A stretch of DNA of 26,700 nt, taken from CAZESH01 sp964514665. Lineage in GTDB: Bacteria; Bacillota; Bacilli; Paenibacillales; KCTC-25726. This document shows positions 7,442-14,342 of this stretch, one piece after another. Both the position numbers and the translations under genes were made by a program. The notes under the pieces were generated by a model that saw only the letters and a list, made by a program, of their open reading frames with translations, had not been told where the DNA came from and searched no databases. The stretch is from the NCBI GenBank assembly GCA_964514665.1, contig CAZESH010000020.1:1-26700 (forward strand). The letters are read 5' to 3'. Position 1 is the first letter of the stretch. Each line of letters starts with the position of its first letter.

Positions 7442-8110
7442 CTAATAAGCATTCATTCGTACTTGAGCATCGATAATGAGTTTGGGTTCAGTGACCCGTT
7501 GGATGTCTTCCACCGTGTATCCTTCCGCAACTTCAACCAGTCTTAATCCCGCTTCCGTTACATCAATCACGGCGAGGTCCGTAATAATCCGGTCCACAAC
7601 CTCTTTGCCTGTCAACGGAAGTGAACAAGATTTGAGTATTTTTGGACTTTCATCTTTGCTCACATGCTCCATCAAAACAAGGATGCGCTTGGCGCCGTGT
7701 ACCAAATCCATCGCTCCGCCCATGCCCTTAACCATCTTTCCGGGGATCATCCAATTGGCCAAATCGCCTTTTTGGGAAACTTCCATTCCTCCCAATATCG
7801 CCAAATCGATATGGCCTCCCCGAATCATGGAGAACGATTCGGCGCTGTCGAAAAAGGCCGCGCCCGGAATGACCGTTACCGTTTCTTTCCCTGCATTAAT
7901 GAGATCCGGGTCTACCTCATCTTCAAACGGGTAAGGACCGATTCCCAACAAGCCGTTTTCCGATTGAAGGACCACCATTTTATCAGAGGGGATGAAATTC
8001 GCAACCAACGTCGGCATTCCGATCCCCAAATTGACATACATGCCATTCACGATTTCTTTCTCCGCTCTTCTTGCGATTTTTTCCCGGGCAGACGCTTTGG
8101 TCTGGCTCAT
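7442..8110 (-). CDS. scoB: 3-oxoacid CoA-transferase, subunit B
   Basis: A 222-residue beta subunit. NGMYVNLGIGMPTLVANF and LQSENGLLGIGP are the family signatures; the glutamate in SENG is the residue that forms the glutamyl-CoA thioester intermediate. ILGGMEVSQKGDLANWMIPGKMVKGMGGAMDL and KILKSCSLPLTGKEVVDRIITDLAV cover the rest of the domain. The ATG at 8110 has GGGGAG upstream. It pairs with subunit A 25 bases upstream to move CoA from succinyl-CoA or acetyl-CoA to a carboxylic acid. The sequence looks closer to the ScoA/ScoB (3-oxoacid) type than to PcaIJ, but the substrate may be a ring-cleavage product. Confidence 0.9.
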   Translation of the reverse strand: MSQTKASAREKIARRAEKEIVNGMYVNLGIGMPTLVANFIPSDKMVVLQSENGLLGIGPYPFEDEVDPDLINAGKETVTVIPGAAFFDSAESFSMIRGGHIDLAILGGMEVSQKGDLANWMIPGKMVKGMGGAMDLVHGAKRILVLMEHVSKDESPKILKSCSLPLTGKEVVDRIITDLAVIDVTEAGLRLVEVAEGYTVEDIQRVTEPKLIIDAQVRMNAY

Positions 8111-8135
8111 TGAAATCTCCCCTTTATTCCGCAGA

Positions 8136-8825
8136 TCATTTTCGCAACGTTAATTGCTCAACGGGTTTTTTCTGCTTCCCCAGAATCATCCTTTTTACAT
8201 AAATGCCTGGAGTGTGCACGGTATCCGGATCGAATGCACCCGGTTCATGGAGCTCCTCCACTTCTGCAATGGTAACCTTCCCGGCCGCTGCCATCATCGA
8301 GTTGAAATTGCGTGCCGTTTTGTTATAAATCAAATTCCCCATCCGATCTGCTTTAGCGGCTCGGATGAGACTAAAATCAGCTTTCAGCGCTTCCTCCAGC
8401 AAAAACGTTTTTCCGCCAAAATTACGAGTTTCCCGGTTTTCGGCCATGATCGTCCCAACCCCTGCAGGCGTATAAAAAGCGGGGATACCCGCTCCGCCCG
8501 CGCGAATCTTTTCCGCCAAAGTGCCTTGGGGCATCAATTGTACTTCCAACTCGCCGCTAATTAACTGCCGTTCGAATTCTTTGTTGCCACCCACGTAAGA
8601 ACCAATCATTCTTTTGATTTGTCTGTTTTTCAGTAAAAGACCAAGTCCCCAATCATCTACACCGCAATTATTGGAAATGACGGTCAGATCTCTTACCCCT
8701 TTATCAACCAGAGCCAAAATCAGATTTTCCGGAATACCCACCAAACCGAACCCGCCAACCATCAGCGTCGCTCCATCCGGAATGTCTTGAACGGCTTCGG
8801 CGAATGCAGAATAGATTAGCTTCAC
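8136..8825 (-). CDS. scoA: 3-oxoacid CoA-transferase, subunit A
   Basis: The subunit has 229 residues from a GTG at 8825. That start is favoured because AAGGAAG precedes it and it overlaps the alpha/beta-hydrolase stop by 4 bases (GTGA), implying translational coupling; longer in-frame starts run into the upstream gene. GATLMVGGFGLVGIPENL is the CoA-transferase N-terminal signature. ADFSLIRAAKADRMGNLIYNKTARNFN and DPDTVHTPGIYVKRMI are conserved C-terminal blocks. Together with subunit B it forms the heteromeric transferase. Confidence 0.9.
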   Translation of the reverse strand: MKLIYSAFAEAVQDIPDGATLMVGGFGLVGIPENLILALVDKGVRDLTVISNNCGVDDWGLGLLLKNRQIKRMIGSYVGGNKEFERQLISGELEVQLMPQGTLAEKIRAGGAGIPAFYTPAGVGTIMAENRETRNFGGKTFLLEEALKADFSLIRAAKADRMGNLIYNKTARNFNSMMAAAGKVTIAEVEELHEPGAFDPDTVHTPGIYVKRMILGKQKKPVEQLTLRK

Positions 8826-9538
8826 CTGCTCACTTCCTTTTCGGATACTTGCTGCACGAATCGCAGTAAAGCTTTTGCAAAATGATCCATACACTCCAGC
8901 ATCACATAGTGGCCTGCCTTAGGGATCACTTCAATCGAGGCATGCGGAACCAGCGCTTTCAGATCGTCTCTTGCCGTAATCGGCAGCATGCGGTCATCTT
9001 CTCCATATATTGCTAATATAGGTTTCCGGAGAAGGGACAGGCTTTCTATTCCGCACCTGTATTCATTGCAGCACCGGTAATCGATAATGGTGGTTTTAAG
9101 GGATATATTATTCAACTCACGGCGCTCTTCTTCCAACAAATCCGGGTCCACTTCTTTGCTGTAAGAAGCATAGAACAAGCCATCCGGATATACACCTGTC
9201 TCGAGTTTGTCGAATAGTTTGGAATCAACGGGCAATTCATAATGACTGGCCGCCAGTACCAATCCCGCGACATTCGGATGGTTTGCCGCCAGTTCAATCC
9301 CGATTAATCCTCCCATTGAGTGCCCGATTACAATCGTTTTCCCGGTTATCAACGGTTTAAAGTACTCGGAGTAATCACGAATGCTGCGAAGAGCCGGATT
9401 TCGATTCAATCCATGTCCCGGCAAATCCATGAATACACAGCGATACCCGTTCATCAGATTGCGTACGCGTCTCCATTTCGAAGCCGTTCCCCCTGCTCCC
9501 GGGAGGAAGAGAAGCGTAGTTTCTTTCTGTTCATTCAT
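8822..9538 (-). CDS. Alpha/beta-fold hydrolase
   Basis: The protein has 238 residues from the ATG at 9538 (AAGGAGA upstream); the longer in-frame extension lacks a site and overlaps the preceding gene. The catalytic triad is visible: nucleophile Ser74 in GHSMGG, Asp182 in YGEDDRMLP and His210 in KAGHYV. The oxyanion-hole region is LPGAGGTASKW. The fold matches esterases and meta-cleavage C-C hydrolases (BphD/MhpC type), but the protein is shorter than the ~280 residues usual for the latter, so ester or lactone hydrolysis is equally possible. It lies between the FAH-family gene and the CoA-transferase in one operon, suggesting it cleaves a ring-fission product or an enol-lactone/ester intermediate. 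Confidence 0.8.
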   Translation of the reverse strand: MNEQKETTLLFLPGAGGTASKWRRVRNLMNGYRCVFMDLPGHGLNRNPALRSIRDYSEYFKPLITGKTIVIGHSMGGLIGIELAANHPNVAGLVLAASHYELPVDSKLFDKLETGVYPDGLFYASYSKEVDPDLLEEERRELNNISLKTTIIDYRCCNEYRCGIESLSLLRKPILAIYGEDDRMLPITARDDLKALVPHASIEVIPKAGHYVMLECMDHFAKALLRFVQQVSEKEVSR

Positions 9539-9572
9539 TCCGATTCTCCTTCCAAGCGCAATAAGCCAAATC

Positions 9573-10529
9573 TTACGCAGATACCACACGGTTTTCTTGA
9601 AAACCCAAATCGATTCGACCGTCCGGACTCTTGATTTCACAGCGGACAATATCGCCGTTTTTCAAATAACTTTTATTTCCTGCCTGGCTTTCCAACACAA
9701 GATCCAACTTTTTGTCGCTTGGGAGAAATGGATTCGTCAACTGTTCAAATTGTTCTCCCGTCAATTTCAGCGCCACCCCTCCAGGGGTTCCTGTCAGCAA
9801 TAAATCCCCCGGATCAAAATCCATCATGCCGGACAACTCTTCAATCGTCTCTTCCGGTTTATACAGCAGCTGTTCCGTGTTCGCGGATTGTCTCAATTCT
9901 CCGTTGACCCACAGTTTCAAATCCAAATGATGGATTTGCGGGACCTCCTCGGAATCAAGCCAGTACATAAAAGGCCCCGCAGGGCAGAAGGTGCGATAGC
10001 ATTTCCCTTTGAACCATTGACCTTCCGTAAACTGAACATCTCTTGCAGAAACGTCGTTCGTGATGATGATTCCCGCGACATACTCATGCAAATTTTCTTC
10101 CGAGACCTGAACAGATCCCCTGATCTTCGTTTTCATCACTAGCCCAAGCTCGATCTCATAATCAAGAAGCTTAACGTGCGAAGGAAGCCGTATGTCGTCC
10201 TTTGCACCGGAAAGAGAACTGTCGGGCTTTGTAAAAAAAAGATTAAATGGCGCTCTTGCAGAATTTAGTCCCGCTTCCGATCTATGCAAGGCAAAATTTG
10301 CCCCTTGGCATACAATACGCGCAGGCTGCGTAACCGGGCTAACCAATCGAATATCGTCCAACGATAGCGCTTTTGACGGGTTGACCTTTCCCAGAACTTC
10401 TTCTTTTCCTGCTTGCAGCAATTCCGTTAACGAGTTATACACGCCTTCAACAGGAAGAACCGTATTCTCCTGAATCACTCCCCATTGGATCGTTCCTTCG
10501 TGTGCATACCTTGCAATGCGTTCTCCCAT
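9573..10529 (-). CDS. Fumarylacetoacetate hydrolase (FAH) family protein
   Basis: The protein has 318 residues from the ATG at 10529 (GGAGG at 7 bases). The C-terminal FAH catalytic domain is clear: RIVCQGANFALHRSE, DYEIELGLV with metal ligands Glu125 and Glu127, NDVSARD with Asp159, FKGKCYRTFCPAGP, and LLTGTPGGVALKL. The ~65-residue N-terminal part is the usual small domain. Family members hydrolyse acylpyruvates or fumarylacetoacetate, or hydrate/decarboxylate 2-hydroxymuconate-type products. It is the first gene of the five-gene operon, so it may handle the direct product of the dioxygenase. A promoter with a 34-base palindromic operator lies upstream. Confidence 0.88.
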   Translation of the reverse strand: MGERIARYAHEGTIQWGVIQENTVLPVEGVYNSLTELLQAGKEEVLGKVNPSKALSLDDIRLVSPVTQPARIVCQGANFALHRSEAGLNSARAPFNLFFTKPDSSLSGAKDDIRLPSHVKLLDYEIELGLVMKTKIRGSVQVSEENLHEYVAGIIITNDVSARDVQFTEGQWFKGKCYRTFCPAGPFMYWLDSEEVPQIHHLDLKLWVNGELRQSANTEQLLYKPEETIEELSGMMDFDPGDLLLTGTPGGVALKLTGEQFEQLTNPFLPSDKKLDLVLESQAGNKSYLKNGDIVRCEIKSPDGRIDLGFQENRVVSA

Positions 10530-10572
10530 GCTTTGTCCTCCTATTTTTTTAACGGGTTTGGGCAACTCAGCC

Positions 10573-10610
10573 CTTATTAATATTATTATATTATAATATT
10601 AATAAGTCAA
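10573..10610 (-). promoter_or_regulatory. Promoter and palindromic operator of the FAH-family operon (regulon site B)
   Basis: On the minus strand TTGACT (10610-10605) is a -35-like element, followed after about 16 bases by AT-rich -10 candidates (TAATAA). The whole -10/spacer region is a near-perfect palindrome at 10573-10606: arms CTTATTAATATTAT and ATAATATTAATAAG around a 6-base centre. It contains TAATATTATTATA at 10578-10590, shared with the sites of the GntR gene, the transporter remnant and the dioxygenase. Confidence 0.6.
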
Positions 10611-10643
10611 TAAAAAATATACCGGATGGATACCGGTATATTT
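10608..10643 (-). terminator. Rho-independent terminator of the GntR regulator gene
   Basis: On the minus strand an 11-bp perfect stem, AAATATACCGG / CCGGTATATTT, with a 7-base loop (plus positions 10615-10643) is followed by a run of Ts. It lies 19 bases past the regulator stop and just before the -35 of the next operon. Confidence 0.8.
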
Positions 10644-10661
10644 CTGTCAGGCATTATAAAT

Positions 10662-11384
10662 TTATGGGCGATCTTTGGTCCTGATTAACTGGGATACGCG
10701 TGTAAGCAATTCATACATTTTCTGTCGCGCAAGTGCATCGTTCCTCTCGCATACTGCCAGCATTACCGCTTTATGCCTTTCCAAAATTTCTTCATCCGGC
10801 CCTCGGAAGGGCTCCGCAGGATGTTGTTTTATGGTATGAAACGTCGTATGTCGGCTTCTTTCCAACGCTAGGCGCAAAGTTTGAATCAGGCTGATCAACA
10901 ATTCGTTATGGGACGCTTGAATCAAGCTGTTATGGAAATGATAATCAGCCTTTACCCATTTTTCTTCATCATCCACGGAGGCTTTCAACTGGTCGTAAGA
11001 TTTTTGAATGTTTTGAATATCTTCCTCGGTCACATTTTTCGCAGCCAATTCCATTGCCGCAGGTTCAATTGCCAATCTGACTTCAGTCAGCCGGGCCAAA
11101 AACTCTTCATTATTCTCCATTTCCGATGCCCATGTCAACACATCCGGGTCCCACCATTGCCAATTGGAACGTGGACAAACCAGGGTGCCGATTTTTGTCG
11201 TGGATTCGATCAGTCTGCGCGCTGCCAAGCTTTTGAGAACCTCTCGAACGACCGTACGGCTGACCCCCTTCATTTCGCTATAATCTTCAACCTTTGGAAG
11301 GGATTGCCCCGGTTGAAGTTCACCATGAACGATCTTTCGGCCTAACTCATGAAGCAATTGGTCGCTTATATTTTGCAGTGCCAT
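10662..11384 (-). CDS. GntR-family transcriptional regulator, FadR/FCD subfamily
   Basis: A 240-residue regulator from the ATG at 11384 (AAGGAGT at 7 bases). The N-terminal winged helix-turn-helix (residues ~5-75) includes GRKIVHGELQPGQSLP and GVSRTVVREVLKSLAARRLI. NWQWWDPDVLTW links to the FCD effector domain (~85-230), where EVRLAIEPAAMELAA, the ADYHFHNSLIQASHN metal-site helix and a later RHKAVMLAV helix with His are seen. FCD regulators usually bind a carboxylate or sugar-acid effector and release the DNA. Its own promoter and four others in the cluster carry a common AT-rich element, so it is probably autoregulated and controls the whole catabolic cluster. The operator assignment is inferred, not shown. 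Confidence 0.92.
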   Translation of the reverse strand: MALQNISDQLLHELGRKIVHGELQPGQSLPKVEDYSEMKGVSRTVVREVLKSLAARRLIESTTKIGTLVCPRSNWQWWDPDVLTWASEMENNEEFLARLTEVRLAIEPAAMELAAKNVTEEDIQNIQKSYDQLKASVDDEEKWVKADYHFHNSLIQASHNELLISLIQTLRLALERSRHTTFHTIKQHPAEPFRGPDEEILERHKAVMLAVCERNDALARQKMYELLTRVSQLIRTKDRP

Positions 11385-11413
11385 AAAAATACTCCTTATG
11401 ATTTCAGTTAATT

Positions 11414-11448
11414 AAATATTATTATAGTATAATTACGAAGATTGTCAA
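11414..11448 (-). promoter_or_regulatory. GntR gene promoter with overlapping operator (regulon site C)
   Basis: On the minus strand TTGACA (11448-11443), a 16-base spacer and a perfect TATAAT (11426-11421) form a consensus promoter. The -10 lies inside the element AAATATTATTATA (plus 11414-11426), a variant of the shared motif, so repressor binding would block polymerase. Confidence 0.7.
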
Positions 11449-11483
11449 ACCTCTTTGAATGACAATTAAATGTAAGCGCATTC

Positions 11484-11520
11484 TTGACACATTTTACATA
11501 TAATATTATTATAGTATTAA
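11484..11520 (+). promoter_or_regulatory. Divergent promoter with operator (regulon site D) toward the transporter remnant
   Basis: TTGACA (11484-11489), a 17-base spacer and TATTAT (11507-11512) form a good plus-strand promoter. TAATATTATTATA (11501-11513), followed by GTATTAATTA, overlaps the -10. The start codon of the small membrane-protein gene is about 150 bases downstream. Confidence 0.6.
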
Positions 11521-11662
11521 TTAATGTTAATTATGGTTATCTCCATCGGATTTGACATCAAATTTTAACAATGAATGCTCCCTTAGAATTGGAGGTGGTT
11601 CAGAGTAGAAAAGATAACGTAAGTTTCAAGAATTCTGCAAATTCATTATGGGGGGAAAGAAA

Positions 11663-11932
11663 ATGAAAATGGCAAATCCTGCGCCTGTCGGAACTCTATC
11701 GTTTGGTTTATCCTGTCTGGTTATCGGAGCTTTGTTTGCTGGATGGTTTGGACCCATGAACTCGGGCAATATGTTTGCTGGAGCTATAAGCGCTCTTTCA
11801 TCCGGATTATTGATTTTAATCGTTACTTTTTTAACGTTGAATAAAAATTCCATAGCGGATTCTCCTGAATCCCGATTGCATGACTGCACCGGGCAAGGTG
11901 TCGAATGTCTAATAACGATTGCTTTCCCGTGA
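11663..11932 (+). CDS. Short GPR1/FUN34/YaaH-like carboxylate transporter fragment (probable truncated gene)
   Basis: The ATG at 11663 follows GGGGGGAAAG and gives 89 residues. MKMANPAPVGTLSFGLSCL resembles the N-terminus of acetate/succinate channel-transporters (SatP/YaaH), which begin near an NPA/ANPAP-G-FG motif and have six helices in about 190 residues. Only two hydrophobic segments are present (about residues 9-30 and 36-60), followed by a polar tail that resembles nothing known. It is therefore either a decayed transporter or an independent two-helix protein. Possession of a regulated promoter within the catabolic cluster supports a former role in carboxylate uptake. A 31-codon frame at 11571-11666 ends in an ATGA overlap with this start but has no ribosome binding site. 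Confidence 0.5.
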   Translation: MKMANPAPVGTLSFGLSCLVIGALFAGWFGPMNSGNMFAGAISALSSGLLILIVTFLTLNKNSIADSPESRLHDCTGQGVECLITIAFP

Positions 11933-11977
11933 ATAAAAAGAACCTCAGTCCACAGTGCTGGTGGATTCGGAGGTTCT
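11933..11977 (-). terminator. Terminator of the dioxygenase gene (also serves the convergent small gene)
   Basis: AGAACCTC and GAGGTTCT (outer arms, 11939-11946 and 11970-11977) enclose a second stem, GTCCAC/GTGGAT. On the minus strand the hairpin is followed by TTTTTATT. It lies between the converging ends at 11932 and 12030. Confidence 0.75.
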
Positions 11978-12029
11978 CTCGTTAAAATGTTGGAACTGGC
12001 TCATTTAAAATCCCTTTTGGGAGAGCCCT

Positions 12030-12908
12030 TTATACCAGTGCTTTTTCGAAGGAAGTCCCCCATTGAGAAATACATTCATCCGTTTTCCATACTTTTGGTT
12101 TTTGCGGATTATCCCTATGCCAAGGTCTTGGCTCAAAACAATCTAATTCCTTGATATACTTGTCTGCATCCGTAAACAGTTCAATCATATTTCCATCCGG
12201 GTCATAGTGGTATGTAGCGATGTTATGCCCTGCACCATGCCGAGACGGTCCCCATATAACCGGAATTTTGTGTTTCCCGAGATAATCCATACTATGCGCA
12301 ATATGGCTATAGTTCCTTAATTCGAAAGCGAGATGATGCATGCCCTTTTGGGGTGTAGTAAAGAAATTCAGCACATGATGATCGGTGTTGCAGGTAGTAA
12401 ACCCGAAAAACTCTTCAATCCAATCCGTATTTGTAAATCCCAGTTCCCCGTAAAAATCTACCGCTCTCTTCGCGCTGTCCACCCTTAGGGCAAGATGCCC
12501 AATCTTATTGGGAATGATGCCCCCGTGTTTAAATCCTGGCGAAGCCGTGTCCATTTCTGAAAATAATTGTACCTGATAGCCATCCGGATCGGAAAATTCC
12601 ACTACTTCCGGCACACCGGGTTTTGTATCCGTTTTCAAAACGGCTTTTATATCAATTTTTGCCAGTTCCTTTACGATGTCTTTCGCCGAAGCATCCGATT
12701 TGTATTGAAAACCAAAACGGGCAACTCCCGATAAAGCCGACGGATTCAGAACGATATTATGATGATCGGTAGAACTGCTAAAATAAGCGCTTCCATCCGG
12801 GCCTTCTTCCACCAAAGTGAAGCCCATAACTTCGTTGTAATAATTTTTCATAGCTTCGATATTGCTCGTGTTAAACTCGACATAACCCAATCTGAATACA
12901 TGAAACAT
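12030..12908 (-). CDS. Two-domain type I extradiol dioxygenase (VOC superfamily, catechol 2,3-dioxygenase-like)
   Basis: The protein has 292 residues from the ATG at 12908 with GGGGGG upstream; an in-frame ATG five codons earlier (12923) has no site. Two glyoxalase/VOC modules are visible: residues ~5-118 (LGYVEFNTSNIEAMKNYYNE ... EFSDPDGYQVQLF) and ~133-250 (IGHLALRVDSAKRAVDFYGE ... YHYDPDGNMIELF). The C-terminal module carries the iron facial triad His138 (KIGHLAL), His191/192 (MHHLAF) and Glu243 (MIELF), plus the active-site stretch GPSRHGAGHN. The N-terminal module lacks a complete triad, as is normal. The enzyme should open a catecholic ring adjacent to the diol with O2. The gene has its own regulon promoter. 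The ring substrate is unknown. Confidence 0.87.
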   Translation of the reverse strand: MFHVFRLGYVEFNTSNIEAMKNYYNEVMGFTLVEEGPDGSAYFSSSTDHHNIVLNPSALSGVARFGFQYKSDASAKDIVKELAKIDIKAVLKTDTKPGVPEVVEFSDPDGYQVQLFSEMDTASPGFKHGGIIPNKIGHLALRVDSAKRAVDFYGELGFTNTDWIEEFFGFTTCNTDHHVLNFFTTPQKGMHHLAFELRNYSHIAHSMDYLGKHKIPVIWGPSRHGAGHNIATYHYDPDGNMIELFTDADKYIKELDCFEPRPWHRDNPQKPKVWKTDECISQWGTSFEKALV

Positions 12909-12938
12909 TGGTTTCCCCCCCATGATGGTTACTTTAAT

Positions 12939-12971
12939 TAATATTATTATATTACTTTTTATTTTTGTCAA
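12939..12971 (-). promoter_or_regulatory. Dioxygenase promoter with operator (regulon site E)
   Basis: On the minus strand TTGACA (12971-12966) is followed after 14-16 bases by the overlapping -10 candidates TATAAT and TAATAA. The shared element TAATATTATTATA occupies plus 12939-12951, over the -10. Confidence 0.6.
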
Positions 12972-13070
12972 GAACATTTTTTCCTTTTTCGGTTACCACT
13001 TAGTCAGTAAAACTTATATATCCACTAATGCAATAGCTGTACAAAGTGGAGATGATTTCCGTTTACGTTA

Positions 13071-13114
13071 TAAAAGAAGAGAGCCAAAGGATGAACTGCT
13101 TCATCCCTTGGCTC
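13071..13114 (-). terminator. Terminator downstream of the aldo/keto reductase gene
   Basis: GAGCCAAAGGATGAA (13081-13095) and TTCATCCCTTGGCTC (13100-13114) form a 15-bp stem with one mismatch and a 4-base loop. On the minus strand it is followed by TCTTCTTTTA. Confidence 0.65.
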
Positions 13115-13188
13115 CTTTAACTTGTCCTTGAATCACATGTCCATTGACGAACATATCATGCCCTGATCTTCTCGAATCCGCCGTCGAT

Positions 13189-14154
13189 TTATGTAAATCT
13201 ATTGGCTTCGGGATCGTCAGTATCAAAACCAATGGCGTCTAGCGCAGGCCAAAGCTCGGAAGGAATGGGGTAACTGGCGAGCTCCAACGTCTGGGCGACA
13301 CGTTCCGGCTTGGTCATGCCAACGACAGTACTTGTGACACGCGGGTCACGCATGGAGAATTGAAGTGCCGCGGCGGCTAGGGGTACATCGTATTCCTGGC
13401 AGACTGATGCAAACGATCGTGCGCGTTCGACCAACGACGGCGGTGCATCGTTATAAGCATAACGGGCGTAGGCATCCGGACCTTTTGCCAACATGCCGCT
13501 GCCATAGGGTGCTGCGTTGATTACTGCAACACCCAATCGATTGGCGACATCAAGCAAAGGCTCGGCTGATCGATTGAGCAGCGTGTAGCGGTTATGGGTC
13601 TCAACGGCGCTAAACTCCCCCGTTTCCACATAACGAATGAGCATCTGGATTGGCCCGCCGGATATGCCAATGTGATCGATGACTCCCTGATCCCTGAAGT
13701 TTTTCAGCACCTCAAGCGGTCCACCCGGTCCCATGACATTTTCAAAGGTGGTATGTTCCGGATCATGGATGTAGACATATTGCAGACGATCCAGCCCCAA
13801 GCGGAGGAGACTTCCTTCGATGGAACGTTTGATTTGTTCTCCGCTGAAGTCACCAGTCTGTAAAGAGCGGTCAGCTTTGGTGGCAAGCACAAAGCCCGAT
13901 GGGAGTCCACCATTCTCTTTAATTACCTTGCCAATACGGCGCTCGCTCTCACCGTCACCATAGGCCGCAGCTGTATCGAGGAAGTTGATCGGGCTTGCAA
14001 AGGCAGCACGAATTGTTGCCAGCGCGTTTTCTTCTGGTGCGCTATAGGAAAAGGTTTCAGGCATATCGCCAAGTGGAGCGCCACCAACACAAAGCGGTGA
14101 GACAAGCAGGCCAGTTCTGCCAAGTGGTCGATTGGACAGCAAAGGTTTAGACAT
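13189..14154 (-). CDS. Aldo/keto reductase (D-threo-aldose 1-dehydrogenase / pyridoxal dehydrogenase-like)
   Basis: The protein has 321 residues from the ATG at 14154 (GAGG at 7 bases; the start at 14178 lacks a site). The aldo/keto reductase tetrad is Asp60 and Tyr65 (FLDTAAAYGDGESE), Lys93 (ATKAD) and His130 (YIHDPEH). GISGG and the C-terminal VVGMTKPERVAQTL cofactor region complete a TIM barrel that uses NAD(P). The N-terminal LGRTGLLVSPLCVGGAPLG is typical of the subgroup containing D-threo-aldose/L-fucose dehydrogenases. By eye its codon usage is richer in G and C than the flanking genes, which may indicate separate transfer. It has its own promoter without the regulon element, so it is probably not part of the GntR regulon. 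Confidence 0.88.
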   Translation of the reverse strand: MSKPLLSNRPLGRTGLLVSPLCVGGAPLGDMPETFSYSAPEENALATIRAAFASPINFLDTAAAYGDGESERRIGKVIKENGGLPSGFVLATKADRSLQTGDFSGEQIKRSIEGSLLRLGLDRLQYVYIHDPEHTTFENVMGPGGPLEVLKNFRDQGVIDHIGISGGPIQMLIRYVETGEFSAVETHNRYTLLNRSAEPLLDVANRLGVAVINAAPYGSGMLAKGPDAYARYAYNDAPPSLVERARSFASVCQEYDVPLAAAALQFSMRDPRVTSTVVGMTKPERVAQTLELASYPIPSELWPALDAIGFDTDDPEANRFT

Positions 14155-14180
14155 AGAGTATCCTCGCTTTCTTTTCAAAA

Positions 14181-14209
14181 TTTGTATCTAATACTATCTT
14201 GCTCGTCAA
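14181..14209 (-). promoter_or_regulatory. Promoter of the aldo/keto reductase gene
   Basis: On the minus strand TTGACG (14209-14204), a 17-base spacer and TACAAA (14186-14181) lie 27 bases upstream of the ATG at 14154. Confidence 0.45.
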
Positions 14210-14342
14210 ATCTTGAACGTTAATATAACATATAGATTTGGACCGGAAAAATATTCCCCTCAGGTTGACAACACTGTGGACCTTTTGCTGCATTAAGAAG
14301 CTGCTGAAGGTACTGTTGCTTAATCTGAAAAAAAACACCGGA

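Noticed and set aside
11571..11666. 31-codon frame overlapping the transporter-like gene start
   Set aside because: It has no ribosome binding site and no recognisable product; mentioned only as a coupling possibility.
4634..12908. Standard homogentisate or 4-hydroxyphenylacetate degradation cluster
   Set aside because: An FAH-family enzyme and an extradiol dioxygenase are present, but homogentisate dioxygenase, maleylacetoacetate isomerase and the semialdehyde dehydrogenase of those routes are not, and the amidohydrolase and CoA-transferase do not belong to them.
14187..14200. TAATACTAT inside the aldo/keto reductase promoter, similar to one half of the regulon element
   Set aside because: Only nine bases match, the AATATTATT core is absent and the surrounding DNA is AT-rich, so it is not counted as a sixth site.
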